Made by a program: the position numbers and the translations under genes
In this document: in pieces, positions 42,208-54,250 of the stretch
Layout of the letters: every line of letters starts with the position of its first letter
Numbering within the stretch: position 1 is the first letter of the stretch
Assembly (NCBI GenBank): GCA_030015575.1
Contig: JASDDO010000008.1
Span: 80,887,965 to 80,951,964 of the forward strand
Length of the DNA: 64,000 bases
Direction of reading: 5' to 3'
From: Agapanthus africanus
Taxonomy: Eukaryota; Streptophyta; Magnoliopsida; Asparagales; Amaryllidaceae
The notes under the pieces: generated by a model
Database searches by the model: none
What the model was told of the DNA's origin: nothing
Seen by the model: the letters and a program-made list of their open reading frames with translations, nothing else

Positions 42208-45200
42208 TGTCACGCCCCGCTTCCCAGAGTACGCTAAAATAGGCATGTGACATAGCCAACCATGCTACCTGTGGATAGGAAAAATCCTTCCACGGTCACA
42301 TTACGGCTGTAGAGATATCAAGAACAGGAAAGTAGATTAAACTATCTAGTACATGTCCATGAGCCAGAATAAATGAGTCAAGAAATGATAATATGCGAAA
42401 GCAAAAGATACAATAAATGAAACACCTGGACAGTAAAACTGCATACCAATAGGATCTACACCGCTCGGTCTAACAGCGACAACACTCCTGATCAGTCTGC
42501 AACAAAGGTAGAGAATCTGGGCCATGCGAAACCCAGATGTCAGCGCGGTATAACATCAAGCAATAATAAAAACATGGATGGCAATACATGCAAGTATGAG
42601 TATAAATGATAAACAAGCATAACAGTGATATGAGTAAGGATAGTGGGGTAAAGTTTAGTGAGTAATCTAAACTAGTCTATTGGGTTAACTACTCTCAAGT
42701 CTTTGAAATCAATTTGATGAATTATCGATGTAACTCAATAGTATCCCGTGCGTGCCCGGGACCACGGTCAAGATTCTCGGGCTGAATCCGAGACGTGCCG
42801 CTAGGCAGTAAAAGGGTGGTATGTAAAGATGAGTGATGTCAGCATCATCACCCGGGGCTGGCCTAGCCCGTAAGACTGATCAGTAAAGGTATCGAACTGT
42901 CGAGTTACAAGTCGGGTTTCATCATTGATTTCCCCATACCCCCAAATTATATATGTTCAAGTCAGGTATTAAGTGATCTAAAGCTAATGCCAACACAGGA
43001 TCATGTAGGTACGAGTTTGTCTGGATAGATAACAGGAACGGTCCGTAAGGACAACAGGTCAGGTTTGTTGGCATTAGGCACAGGATCAGGTAACGGGTAA
43101 AACCATAGTACATCAGGTCAAGCCAGGTAATGTATAAAGGTGTCAAGTCATGTCAAGAGTTGCACGGTACCATGTCGTGCTAAGTAATAGGTGTAGCAAG
43201 TCATGTCAGGGTGTACAAGATATCATGTAGGTGCTCATAATCAACTAGCATAATCATGGGTATACAGAACAAGCATGTGTACTAATAGAATCAACAAGCT
43301 AGAACTTGTAACGTGAAATGCAATCAGGTACAGCTTAAGGTATTTAGATGCACAGTTATCAGTTTGGGTTTAAGAGATAGTTTCAACATTACATGAATAC
43401 AGTATAACGAATATGGATGTTAAAATCATGTTAATATGTACTAAGTAATCTAGAGATGCAATGATATATAAAATACGTTCAAACGATGCAACCGGGTATT
43501 CGGGGTAGAAACTATTTAAAAGTGCTATGGGTTATGCAGTTAATTGGTAAGTAATTAAAACACGGATGTGGGAACACAATACTGTACTCTAACACACAAC
43601 AAGTTATAATTCAAGATCCAAAACTAATATGACATACGGAACATCGAAAAGGAAAAATGGAACAAGCGGTGCTATAAGTAATCTACAGTTTTACTGTGCA
43701 GTTTAATAGATATAAAATTATATTATAGATAGCATGTAGCAAGTTTTCACTTGCCTTGATCGGATCACGAAGCGGTATACGGAACGTCACGCGTCGGCGG
43801 GAAAAGTCGCTACGCGTGCACGGTACACGGAACGGATCCAAACAACGCACAACGTGATCACACGGGTCAGGTACGCTCGCTAGGTCGTAGGGATCGTCGT
43901 CGGCACGACCGGATTCCGGCAATCAAAGAACAGTGAACATTAACTATAGAAAGAAAGAAGAAATAGAGAATGGAAAGGAGGAAGGAGAATGAGGCAGGAA
44001 GAATTGCTCACTGGGTATTCAGAGGAATGATGGCGTCGACGGTGATGATCGGAGGAACTCCGGCGATGGGGTTTGGCTGCTAGGGGTTCGGTTAGGGTTA
44101 CGCTAAGGTTTTTGTTTGCTGGCTTCAAGGTGCAGGGGTATGCAGGGTTGGTGAGAGGGAACAAGGCAGAGGAGAGGAAGAGAAGAGGTATAGAGATGGC
44201 GACGGTGATCGGCACCGATGGACTGAGGTGAGGCAGGCGGGTTTCTTGGGTTGCAGTGGGTGCTCGGGAGATTGAAGGAGATGGCGAAGGAGAAAGAGAT
44301 GAGGGCTTGATGAGGTGAGGGTGATCGGGTGAGATGTTAGCAAGGTGCTAGGGTTGAGGTCGACGAGCACCGGCAGCGAGGTGTGCAGGCGACGGGTTCG
44401 GTGAAGGCTGTGGGTTGTTGTTGCAAGGTTGCTCGGGGAGATGAAAGGAGAGGAAGGTGATGAGGAAGAGGTGAGAGAGGAGGCGAAATCGATGAAACGA
44501 GATGAGGTCGAGAGAGGTCGAGGAAGAAGAAGGCGGCTAGGGTTCTCGTGGGGGCGCTCGGGGTTTTAAAGAAGAGAAGAAGACGGGATAGAAGGGAGGT
44601 GACGGTAGCGGGGAAAGCGGTGAAGGGACCTAAGCCTACCGCGAGAGGAGAGAGAGAGGCGCGAGAAGAGAGAGATAGGGAGAGAGCGAGAGGAGAGAGA
44701 GAGGGAGGAGAAAGAAAACTGATGTTTTTTGAAGGAGAGAGAAGGAGAAAGAGAAAGAGAGAGAGATCTGTGGGGCCGGTGCAATTAAAAGGGAAGTTTT
44801 GATTGGTTGTGGGAAAAATATGGGGAAGGGCTTTTGAAAATCTAAAAAAGGATTTTACTTGTTACAAATATTGTTTATTAGTTGTATAAGAATCTTTCAG
44901 ATGTTTAAAATATATATACGAGAAAGAATTTTAAAGGAATTTAAAAACAATTAGAATTTGGCGGAATACAAAATATTTCAGAATTGCGCCCGGGTCGGGT
45001 CCAAAATTTTGGATTTGAAATATGAAAATTATTAGCCAGCTTCAAAATTTAAAATGAAAGATTATATGACAGAAATGCATATCCCCAAGAACGGACGCAC
45101 GTACGTGCGCGTAGCCATCCAAACACGTCCGTTTCACTGAACGGGACGAGAACACGATGCAAGGATGCTACCACAGGGTTAGGGGTATCAAGCAGGCCAT

Positions 45201-45483
45201 ACAATGTATTTTAATAAATATTTTCCGTGACTTAAAAGTTATATGATAAAACATGCGATGTCAGATGAAATGCCAATATGCAGTTTATACTAGATGCACG
45301 TGTCAATGCAACGAGTCAGGGTAACCTATAAATATAAATCAAACAAGTTCAAGCAAGTGGGTCGGGTCGAATGCAAAGTGATATGTAAAATACCATTCGC
45401 ACCCAAACACGCTAAATCAAGAAAAGACCATGGATAGGTAAATACGGAAACTGGAATTGGTATAAGTGAACTTGGGTGTTACA
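42208..45483 (+). mobile_element. Solo LTR I inside A's 3' LTR
   Basis: 3276 bp from TGTCACGCCCCGCTTCCCAG to TTGGGTGTTACA, flanked by TAAAT (42203-42207 and 45484-45488). Absent from the matching site in copy 1 near 465. No second internal LTR, gag or pol is present, so it is a solo LTR left by LTR-LTR recombination. It has a GA-rich tract at 44570-44770. Long LTRs with such ends resemble Del/Tekay chromoviruses, but I cannot prove the family. Confidence 0.85.
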
Positions 45484-45488
45484 TAAAT

Positions 45489-45745
45489 CCACGGACTATG
45501 ATGTCCTTAACCTCGACCGTGATGTCTTAAAACTAACATCGGACTGTGAAGTACTTAAATCCACAGACTATGATGTCCTTAACCTCGACCATGATATCTT
45601 AAAACTAACACCGGACTGTGAGGTCCTTAAATTCACGGACTATGATGTCCTTAACCTCGACCGCGATGTCTTAAAACTAACAATGGACCGTAATGTCCTT
45701 AAACTAATTATCGACCGCAATGTCATTAAACTAAACAATAGACTA
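45489..45745 (+). repeat. 72-bp array in A 3' LTR, right part
   Basis: Continuation of the array after the insertion, ending in two 27-bp-like units as in copy 1 (660-740). Confidence 0.8.
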
Positions 45746-46294
45746 ACGTTAAGTTGATCTTAGTCTAAAATTAGACTAACGTGTCCTTAACGATCCCGTT
45801 AAGTTGATCTTAGTCTAAAATTAGACTAACGTGTCCTTAACAAACGTTTAAGTTGATCTTAGCCTCAAATAAGGCTAACGTATCCTTAAACACAACCCCC
45901 CCAAACCCAAATCTAAGAAAGATACAGATTTGGACTAATCCACGTCCTACTGGCAACAACATAACTTAGTCTCCGTATACAATCCACGGGCAACCGAACA
46001 CAAAACAAACACCCACGATACGAAGTGACCATCCGGAGAAGGAGAAAGTTGTTACCGCTATGCGGTAGCGTAATTAACTATAGGGGCTTGCGCCTGTAGG
46101 GAAGAGCGTCCCCACAATCAAAAACCCCTCAAACGAGGGGAATCTGACGAAGTCTGCTACATCGGCCGCATCCGTTTAAACCTTCGATACATGGTGCCAT
46201 AAATCAACTTGGCACCTACGGAGAGGTGGACGGATAGCACCAATTAGCATCTGCCCCCAAGACGTCCAGTCTTCCCGGCTTCTGGCGGTGAACA

Positions 46295-47185
46295 ACCCAC
46301 AAAGTGCGCGGGACTGAGTCCAACCCAGCTTAGAACCTGCTCGGAAAGCAGGACATCAGCCTGCTGGATCGGTTCCCACTGAGACACCACCCTTGCCTCG
46401 GGGGTATTCGACTGCCTAACCCTAGGACAATCAGCCATGTGCCACTGGATGGGCACAGGCCAATCCTCACCCTCCGGTGGCCCGACGAAGATGAACTTCT
46501 CCTTCCATTCGTGGATGGAATAAGGGACAACCACTACCCCCGACCCCGGCCGCCCTACCCTTTTGTTTTTTAAACGAAAGATACACCCATCTTGGTTTTT
46601 CCTTACTGGTACCGGGATGATTTTTATAGCAAAGGAAAGAGAGAAGGATGCTCAAATCGAAGAGGATCCGATCAATCTTCAGCCGGACCAGAAACCCCAG
46701 GAGGATTCTCCACGAATTCGGTGCTAGCTGGCCCGAAGCGAGACGGAAACAATGGAGAACGGCACAAACTTCAGGCCGGAAGGGCAGACTCATACCTGCC
46801 CGGAATTCTTCCGGGTACAGAGAAATCTCTTCGCCTTGCACCTGGTCTGCCCGCTCACACTCCCTGGCCAAACGGAGTGAATAGCCAGAGGGGATATGAA
46901 ATCAAGCCCGGATGTCGGAAAGCTCATCCAGACGGTTCAAAACCGAGGACGCGTCACGAGTGTTCCCGATGCGCACCTTGGAGGCCCTTGACGCCCTCCG
47001 ACGACGAGAGACAATGGAGACGCTCCCTCTAGGGGTGAGCCCGACACAGAAGACGTAGAAGAAGAACTCTCTCGGCTATCGGAAGCCGAGAAGGAAGAAG
47101 ACCCACTGGACTCGGTTTCAGAAACCGAAGCCTCATCGTCCGACTCAACCCCTACTACATCAATAGATATTTCGGAGGAAGAGAT
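46295..47185 (-). pseudogene. Antisense gene of element H, copy 2
   Basis: Same gene as 1281-2171. The ATG equivalent is ATC (47185-47183), so the start is lost. It keeps EWKEKFIFVGPPEGEDWPVP intact, where copy 1 has a stop and a Trp-to-Cys change. Shares the frame break near the GGVGG run and the TGA after LSDIRA, so those two defects predate the duplication. Confidence 0.6.
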
Positions 47186-47316
47186 CTAACCTGATTCAAG
47201 AAAGGACTTGCCGAGGAAAGTTTTTAGCTGAAGTTCCGTTCTAAGCAGAGGTGCGCCGGGCACTCTTCAGACAATGAGAAACGACTAGGGCAAAGTATTG
47301 GCCATAGGATGGCCCC

Positions 47317-47325
47317 CTATTTATA
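47317..47325 (-). promoter_or_regulatory. TATA box of H antisense gene, copy 2
   Basis: TATAAATAG, same spacing from the start as in copy 1. Confidence 0.45.
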
Positions 47326-47719
47326 CACTCCATAAGAAGCCATCCAACAACCCGAATCAGTTCCCGCCAAAACGAAACGTCACACCCAGCAGCCATTGAG
47401 ATTCCACGTGGCGATCGACCAATGGACACGTCCCCTCACGGCTGGACTCAGTGACAGCCCCTCGCATACAGCCACCCAATGGTAGGCATGTGGCACGTAT
47501 TCCAACCGGTGAGTGAGCGAAACGACGCTCCCTCTTTAAAGCACAATCATTTCATTGATCCGTTGACGTCACCAAGGATACACGCGGGAACCGAGGCGCT
47601 TCGTGAGCCGCCACATGGATCCAGCGATCCGAGAAGAGTAGCTGCCAAATGTCGCGTCATCGTCGGACAGCCCATTGTAGGGAAATCTTCGGCTGAATCG
47701 TTAAAAACCGGGCTTACCA
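47326..47719. other. H 3' non-coding spacer, copy 2
   Basis: Matches 2312-2705; no gene. Confidence 0.4.
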
Positions 47720-47756
47720 CTCTCGACCCTGACCTATAAATAGGTCAGGACGAGAG
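47720..47756 (+). promoter_or_regulatory. Hairpin at the H LTR boundary, copy 2
   Basis: Right arm ATAGGTCAGGACGAGAG pairs slightly better with the left arm than in copy 1 (C in place of T). Confidence 0.4.
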
Positions 47757-48496
47757 TGTCGGGCTAATGATGAGGCTCATAAATGGGAATTCCCCAGATT
47801 GCGACACGTGGGAGATGACGTATCGTCTATGTAAGCCCGATGGATTCCAGGGGCCTACGAAGGGGGAATCATTATGATACATTGGGAACCTTCCTCAGGA
47901 CCTCATCTCTGAGGTGGCACCCGACCTTTCGAAAGCCTCTCCGGAGCACCCGCCTTATACAATTAGCAGCCAGCCAACGACTCGCTTCCCGAGGCAGTTG
48001 GACAGCCGAGCTTTCACGACCTTCTTGCGCATCTCCGAGTTAATACAGAGCTGAGCTTCCTCGGCCTCCTCCCTCGCCTCCAAGCTATCTACCGAGCTGA
48101 GCTTCCTCGGCTTTCCTGTTCAAACGGAGAGCCCGGAGCCCAAGCGGCCCCGTAACGGCTCCGTGTATCTCGCCAGAGCGAGATCTCCACTGCTCCACGT
48201 CCCACGTCCCACGCTGACACGTTTCTCCATTAATAAGTGTATCCCGCCATTAATGGGCGTATCCCGCCATCAACGCGAATGTGCCGCAGGGGCGTAACGG
48301 ACGGTAAGAATCTCGCGCCGGTTCGCCCCCTTGCAACCGATATATAAACCCTCTCTTCCAGACGACACAGGTAATTCAAAAAAAATCCAATACACCACTA
48401 CCCTGGCTTTATTCCTCGATACTTACTTGATCGTCAGAGGGTCCTACGGTGGTTACCCACCCCGGGACATCCCTTACAGGTAACTCGGCGTCAATA
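47757..48496 (+). mobile_element. LTR of element H, copy 2
   Basis: Matches 2743-3482 throughout, including TATATAAA and the CAGGTAACTCGGCGTCAAYA end; the last A follows T here (CAATA). Confidence 0.6.
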
Positions 48497-49113
48497 ACAA
48501 CCCATTGAGATCCACACATTCAACCCTCACTTCTAATCTCAACCGTTCAAAACCGCCTACAGCAAGATCGACGGAGGACAACAACTGAGGGAGATTCCGA
48601 CCTCTATCAGTCAGTACTTATGAAAAGAAAGGAGATTTTTTTTGCCGTAATGAAGCCCACCAGCCCCGTGTGCTCCTCTTCGAAACACTAAATGAGAGAT
48701 CCTAGGTTCGATCCAGAATCTGCCCCACGAACTCCTATTGCCCACCACTGGGCTATGTGGCCCAACAAGAATGGAGAAAATTGATGTGTACTGGTAAAAA
48801 GGGGGGGAAAAAAGGTAAAACGAATGCGCCGACACCATTTGATTGGACAGACCGGCAAAGGCTGAAGTGTCATAAAAAATTATGAGGGGGCAATAAAATC
48901 ATTAAAATTATAAAATATTTTCTTGTTACGTATCATGTTAAGAATTAAATTGAAATCTCACTTTAAGATTTAATTAATTTTTTTAAGGAAAAAAGGGAAA
49001 ATCTGTATTTGTTACTTGGACTTGAGAAAATTCCCAAATAAGGTAAATTTCACCAAAACCGGTATATGTTTCCAAAATCGTACTGGCGAAATTTCCCGGC
49101 ACAGAAACCCTCG
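48497..49113. other. Host-like spacer, copy 2
   Basis: Matches 3483-4096, with a few indels (a GGGGGGG run near 48800 is absent from copy 1). Continues without a break into 49114. Confidence 0.5.
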
Positions 49114-50190
49114 CAGCTTTCTTCCGTTAAACCCGACCCCCAGCGAACCCCTATCGTTATATTTCTAATTTTTAAAGCTATTTTACACCTTACGTGACAT
49201 TTAAATTTTTAATTCCAAAAGTACCCTTCTTCCCTATTTTAACAACCCTCTTCTCTCAACCCCTCAACCCTATAATTAATTTCTAGGGTTTGATTGTTCG
49301 AGATCGGCGAAGAAAGCGTAATCATCGCTGCATTGCTCCATCACTGCCACCAAGCTCCTCGAAGCTCAACATTTGCAGCACCATCATCACCATCCTTTCC
49401 CCATTGTCCACTCCAACATGGAAACCATCTCCCTCACGTGCCACCGTCTCCATCACATGCCCGTCGTCTCTAATGAACTCTCCTAGCTGTCCACTCCGAC
49501 CTGGACACCATCTTCCTAACATGCCGCCGCCTCAACGTGTTTATATCCCAATTCAAGTGGGTTATTAATTATGTGATTTCATCCCAATTATGTTATCAAT
49601 TGGTTTTGCTTACTTTTCCTTCTAATTATGTGATTCCATCCTAATTCAAATGGGTTATCAAGGGTTTGTTGAATGATGCTTGGAACGTGTTTGTATAAAT
49701 GATAATGATGTTGTTTGTTATAGTAAATTTTATGTTAATGATGATGCTTGGAATGTGTTCGTATGAATGCTTGAAATATGATAATGATGCTATTTAGATT
49801 GTGTTTGTGTTGATGTCATTTTAGATGATGTTTGGAATATGAATTGTGTTTGTAAGTGTGAATTGATGGCTACAGTGGTGGGGCCCACGGAGACGGCAGC
49901 GGTGATGACGATCAGAAGCAAAAGATAGGGAGGAGCATGAATCTACCATTAGAGGCGACAATCCTTGAGCTCCGGCAATGGCGATGCGGTGTTCGACATC
50001 TAGCCTTACTTCAAATGCAGCGACATCTTGAATCAAGATCCCACTATTAGAGTCGAGAATGCCATCGTCGAGATCTCTTACGTTGGCGACAAAACAAGAG
50101 ATCGATCTCTCCTTTTGATTTCAAATTTAGATTCTTTTTGTGATGGTGTTACATTAAATGGATATTATGACATGATTTTTTGTTGATTTA
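49114..50190. other. Host intergenic DNA
   Basis: AT-rich, with TCTAGGGTTTGATTGTTCGAGATCG (49282), typical of plant 5' leaders, and a short CT-rich open frame (49290-49568) with no known domain. From 49660 to 49850 there are imperfect repeats of GATGATGCTTGGAATGTGTTTGTATAAATG, whose reverse complement occurs at 53880-54060 across solo LTR B. No gene can be supported. Confidence 0.4.
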
Positions 50191-53100
50191 TGTAATACCC
50201 AGCCCCTTTTTATACCAGAATCAGTATTTTATTACTCTAGAATTCTATTTATTCTTATTCACAATTTTATTCATTTTACTTATAATTTATTTAGTTTAAT
50301 TATAAATTTATTTCATTCTAAACCCCATTTTCTTCATCAATAAAACCCAAAACCAATCCCTCAGCCCACACTCTTTTCCCACCATTTTCCTTTTCATTTC
50401 ACCGAGCCCAGAAGCCCGGCCCCCTCTTCCAATATTCATAATCCTTTTCTTGTGATGAACCCAAACCATATTCTTTTATACCCTATATTTTCTTTACCCC
50501 AAGCCCATCCATTCATTTAATTAATTCATTCAAATTCCCTCGGCCTATCTCCTTTATTAACTATTCTTTGATTTTCGCTGGCCCAAGCCCGCCAGTCCAA
50601 ACCTTTCTCGGCCCGGCACTCACTTTAATTCCCTTCACAATTCCCTTATTATTTCTTGGCCCGGCCCGTTTTCTTTTCTATAATTTATTTAAAATCTTTC
50701 CAGGCCCAGCCCTCCCCTTCAGCCCACGCCGCACCCGCTTCCCGACCCGACCCGCCTTGCCTCATCATCTTCTCCAACGGCTATTTCCTCAATTCTCGCG
50801 CGCGATCCCTTTTTCCCGCCACGCCTCGCGCCCATGCTTACGCCCCCGCTCCTGCCGTTACCCCCACGTCGCGCACTTCCCTCTCTAACCTCGTCATCTC
50901 TCCTTCTCTCTCTCTTCGCTCCTTCCTCGTCCTTCCTGAAACCCGAGCTCCCTCGCCTTCCTCCTCCCTGCACCCATCACCGACCACTTCATCTTCCTCC
51001 TCCCAACATCGCGACCACCACAGCTGCACCCTCCTCGTCGTCATCCAAACACCCCCACTCACTCACGAATCGCACCCGAGCTCCACCCCTGCACCCTCTC
51101 GACGGCGGCCCACTGCTTCTCGTCGACCCCATCATCATCATCATCATCACCATCGCCACCATACTTTACTCTCCCTCTTGATCTCTCTTCCTCACTCCCC
51201 CTCGCTCAATCTCTCTGGTCCCCTCTCTCTTCCTCTATTCTCGACCTCTCTCTCTCACTCTGCTTACTCTCTCACTCTCTCTCTCTGCCTACACACTCTT
51301 TCTCTGTCTCACTCTCTACTCTCTCTCTTGATCCCTCTTCTCACCCAACTCGAGCCACAACAGTTGCCGACCCATCACCGGCCACCCAACCCTCTGCAGC
51401 CCCACCATCTAGAGCTGCGACCAACGCGGACACCCCGACGACGCCCCGAGCCCCACTGGCCGAGAACAGACCCGAGCTCACTCGGAGCCGTTGCCGTCGC
51501 GGTGCTAGCTCGTCGCGCGCCCGTACTGTACCTCGCTGCCGTGCACCTCCAGGCAAGTTTTATACTTGCTACATGCTAATTGGTATTAATTACGAAGTAC
51601 AATTTTATAAATTCTATACTAAATATCCTCGATAAATTATACGATGCAACTGTTTGATGTGTGATCCCAATGAAATTACTCGTCTAATTTGAAGGAACTA
51701 GATTGTATAATCTGGCCCGTATGGCTGTGAGTGTAGTGTGTGAATTTCGTTGGATAATTTGACCGTTAATGACTAAAACGACTGCCCCCAAGTTTACTCG
51801 TAAAACTGGAATTTTATTGTACCTGAAAACCGTTAAATTCGCCATAAATTATATACACACTGGATTGATGCGCTCTAGGGCTCAAATTGAATCCAACTCA
51901 ACGAACTTTAACCCTAGAATAGTTTCCAGACATTCCTGTACTTAAACTGTGACAATATTTGGATCGGAGTGCGACTCTGGACTGCAGTCCAGAGCGACTC
52001 CAATTGTTGCTTGCTGTTCCGTAATGGGTACCACAAGATTTCCTTAACTCGTGGGTTGCAGAACTCTGCTGTTTATTATAGGTAAATCTATTATCTATAC
52101 AACACAAGTGGCTTCATCCTGTTTCGTTATCGGTTGTTATTTAATCTGTAATTTAATAGATGTGGACGTATAACAGTCCAGAACAGATTCTGAGATGACA
52201 TATTAATGTTAAACAGTGTATAACTTCTGACGTACAGACGCGATTGAGACTCCGTCTATTGCGTTGAAAACCTTACTGAAAACCCTAGATTTCATCTATC
52301 TGTAGCGTCGCTAAAATCTGATCCCAATTGGGATTAAAATGCGTTGCGAAACGGATTTCTGATTCTGAAACAGGATTTCCAGCCGTGAACGCTTAAAATG
52401 AAATGGCTATAAATAATGAATCTGAAATCCGATTGACCTGAAACTAAATTCGATGGATAGATAACTGAACATACTAATTATTACTTGTTTATTGTTTCGC
52501 TAAACCATACACGTTTGATTTATGATAAGTTATGCAAGTGGTAGATTGTTGATTCATGACATCATAAACATGCTTTACATATGGTTTACGCATTATGTCT
52601 TACACCTGTCATTGCATTGATAACCTCGTGATAACGTGCATTTACCCAGTGTTAGATTTTAGTGATGATTGTGGTAAGTACGTCAGTGTTCGTGTATAAG
52701 TGATTAAGTGAAAGTGATACGTACTTGTACACAATCAGTGAACCTTATTATTCTATTGCATTGTCGACGTCTGTGGGATGCGTGTACGTGTGACTATAAG
52801 TGGTATGGGACACTAATGGAAGCTCTTGCACGGGTGTCACAGATAAGGCACCAGACACTGCCATTTATCTTAGGTATCAGTCGGGACGTGCTTGATGGAG
52901 GTCCTGCCTCCAGTTCTCGCGCAGACTTGTCACCGACCGATTGGTATTTAGAGTTATGGTTAGCGTTTGATATAGACCACGGGGTGTGGGGTAGTTTAAG
53001 TGTGAGTTCAACAGAATCTCGGGAGTCCCATGCCGACTTATATATTTAGGGAGATATATGGAGATTTACAGGGTATGTGATTATCACCGTGATATATATG

Positions 53101-53721
53101 TTGGGCCCGTGGTCCCTTGCCCTTGGGTTCTACCCTTGGGTGGAGGACACTCGCGAGTAGTTGACTCTCACACTTGGACTGACGATAGACTTAGTGACCT
53201 GTACAGTGAGACTTAGAGACTGATAGGGATACTGGCATTGATATATCTTACTTACTGTGTTGACATACGTGGCATATCGTTCTACTGCTTTTACTGTTCC
53301 GTTGCATTGATTACTGCACATTCATATTCATGTTGTCATTGATTTACAGTTATACATATATATTACCACTATTAGAGTTGTCACATGATTTTATACATAT
53401 TATATTGCTATTGTGTCGCTCTGACGACCTAAGTATGCATGCTCAGTGTGAGGAGAAGATTTAGCCTGGACCAGGACTAGACGTATATTACAGACACCTC
53501 GACTTGCTATCCAGGGTTATACATTTTGTTCCCATCAGGTCAGTTCTTTATATTGTTTCGTTTCAGTTACTGCATTTCTCATTACCTGCGCATTATTTAC
53601 TGTTTACCATGAAAAATTAGAAGCCGAAGTGTGACTACGGCAGGACATTTCCTTGACCGTAGGAGCATGGCTGGCCTTATTTACCCCTCGTATTCCGTAT
53701 TTTGGGAAGCGGGGCGTGACA
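50191..53721 (-). mobile_element. Solo LTR B
   Basis: 3531 bp. On the minus strand it begins TGTCACGCCCCGCTTCCCAAA and ends GGGTATTACA; flanked by ATTTA (50186-50190, 53722-53726). Its sequence matches solo LTR C in the opposite direction. The plus strand has a CT-rich, stop-poor zone (50560-51580) that gives a 307-codon frame of Pro/Ser/His-rich composition; I regard this as non-coding. No gag-pol. Confidence 0.85.
51975..51994. repeat. 20-bp perfect palindrome in B
   Basis: CTCTGGACTGCAGTCCAGAG, conserved in C (61070-61091). Confidence 0.7.
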
Positions 53722-54064
53722 ATTTAGGAGTTGGGTTACTAATGCAAAATGAAGGAAATTATATTAAGATCTGAGAATGGAATGCATTTGGATACTCGAT
53801 ACAATTTAGCTTAATCAATCTTCAATTTAGACAGTAAACAATTAAAAAAAATTCTCTCTCCCTCACTCAAGCATAAACAAACACATTTCAAGCACCATTA
53901 TCTCCAAAATTTATATAAACATATTCCAAACATTTATACAAATACATTCCAAGCATCATTATCTTCAAAATTTATACAAATATATTCTAAATAATAAACA
54001 ACTCAAAAAAATCTCTCACTCACTCTCAATCTCCCTATTTCTCAAATATTTACACAAACACATT
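53722..54064. other. Host DNA between B and the PPR-like fragment
   Basis: AT-rich, repeated ACACATTCYAAGCA-type words facing those at 49660-49850. No gene. Confidence 0.4.
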
Positions 54065-54250
54065 CTAAACACTATTATCTCCATCCATTCCACACTTCTT
54101 TAACTCACCATCTCTAATGAACAATTCCATACAACTGCTTACATCATCGGCTTTGACGCTAGAACTCAACAAGAAATCAACAAGCGATGCATCAATCGAG
54201 TTTGAATTAAAGTCAAGGTTCATTCTTCTCTCAATTATTTCGTCGAACAT
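54065..54250 (-). pseudogene. Host PPR-like gene fragment, 3' piece
   Basis: Minus-strand frame continuing from 63642 once nest D is left out: KMFDEIIERRMNLDFNSNSI, then a Ser/Asp-rich helix-like stretch and ELFIRDGELKKC, ending at TAG 54065. The LFKxLF...MFDEIIERR rhythm resembles N-terminal pentatricopeptide-type proteins (RNA-binding in organelles), but no full repeat can be scored. The AACAT duplicate lies within codons KMF. It is truncated, so probably already a pseudogene. Confidence 0.4.

Larger units (their letters stand above)
4095..46294 (+). mobile_element. Element A: Tat-clade Ty3/gypsy retrotransposon, 5' end missing
   Basis: Order of parts: truncated gag, protease, second finger module, RT, RNase H, archaeal-type second RNase H, integrase, repeat-rich 3' region, antisense ORF, polypurine tract, 3' LTR. 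The second RNase H and the antisense ORF before the 3' LTR are established hallmarks of the Tat (Ogre/Tat) clade. It is interrupted by F (11724-32209, with its target duplicate) and by a solo LTR (42208-45483). The start (5' LTR, primer site, first part of gag) is absent at 4095, where duplicated H flank abuts gag. Stops and frameshifts in every coding part mean it cannot be autonomous. Confidence 0.8.
40259..46294 (+). mobile_element. 3' LTR of element A, with a solo LTR inside
   Basis: Starts TGTTTCCCCAATCAGAGC (G: TGTTTACCCTAATCAGAGC) and ends GGTGAACA. Without the 3276-bp insert and its 5-bp duplicate it is about 2.75 kb. Parts: hairpin- and G-box-rich U3, TATA (40961), AT-rich R/U5 with the 72-bp array, the AAGTTGATCTTAG block, the GTATACAATCC motif (45975) and a conserved end. 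Its last 1.3 kb matches 1-1280. Confidence 0.8.

Noticed and set aside
42208..45483. Complete small element with two LTRs
   Set aside because: The TGTCACGCCCC start occurs once and no internal direct repeat is visible; a solo LTR is simpler.
50656..51579. 307-codon Pro/Ser/His-rich frame in solo LTR B
   Set aside because: CT-rich low-complexity sequence lying antisense to the LTR; not open in the C copy as far as I can see.
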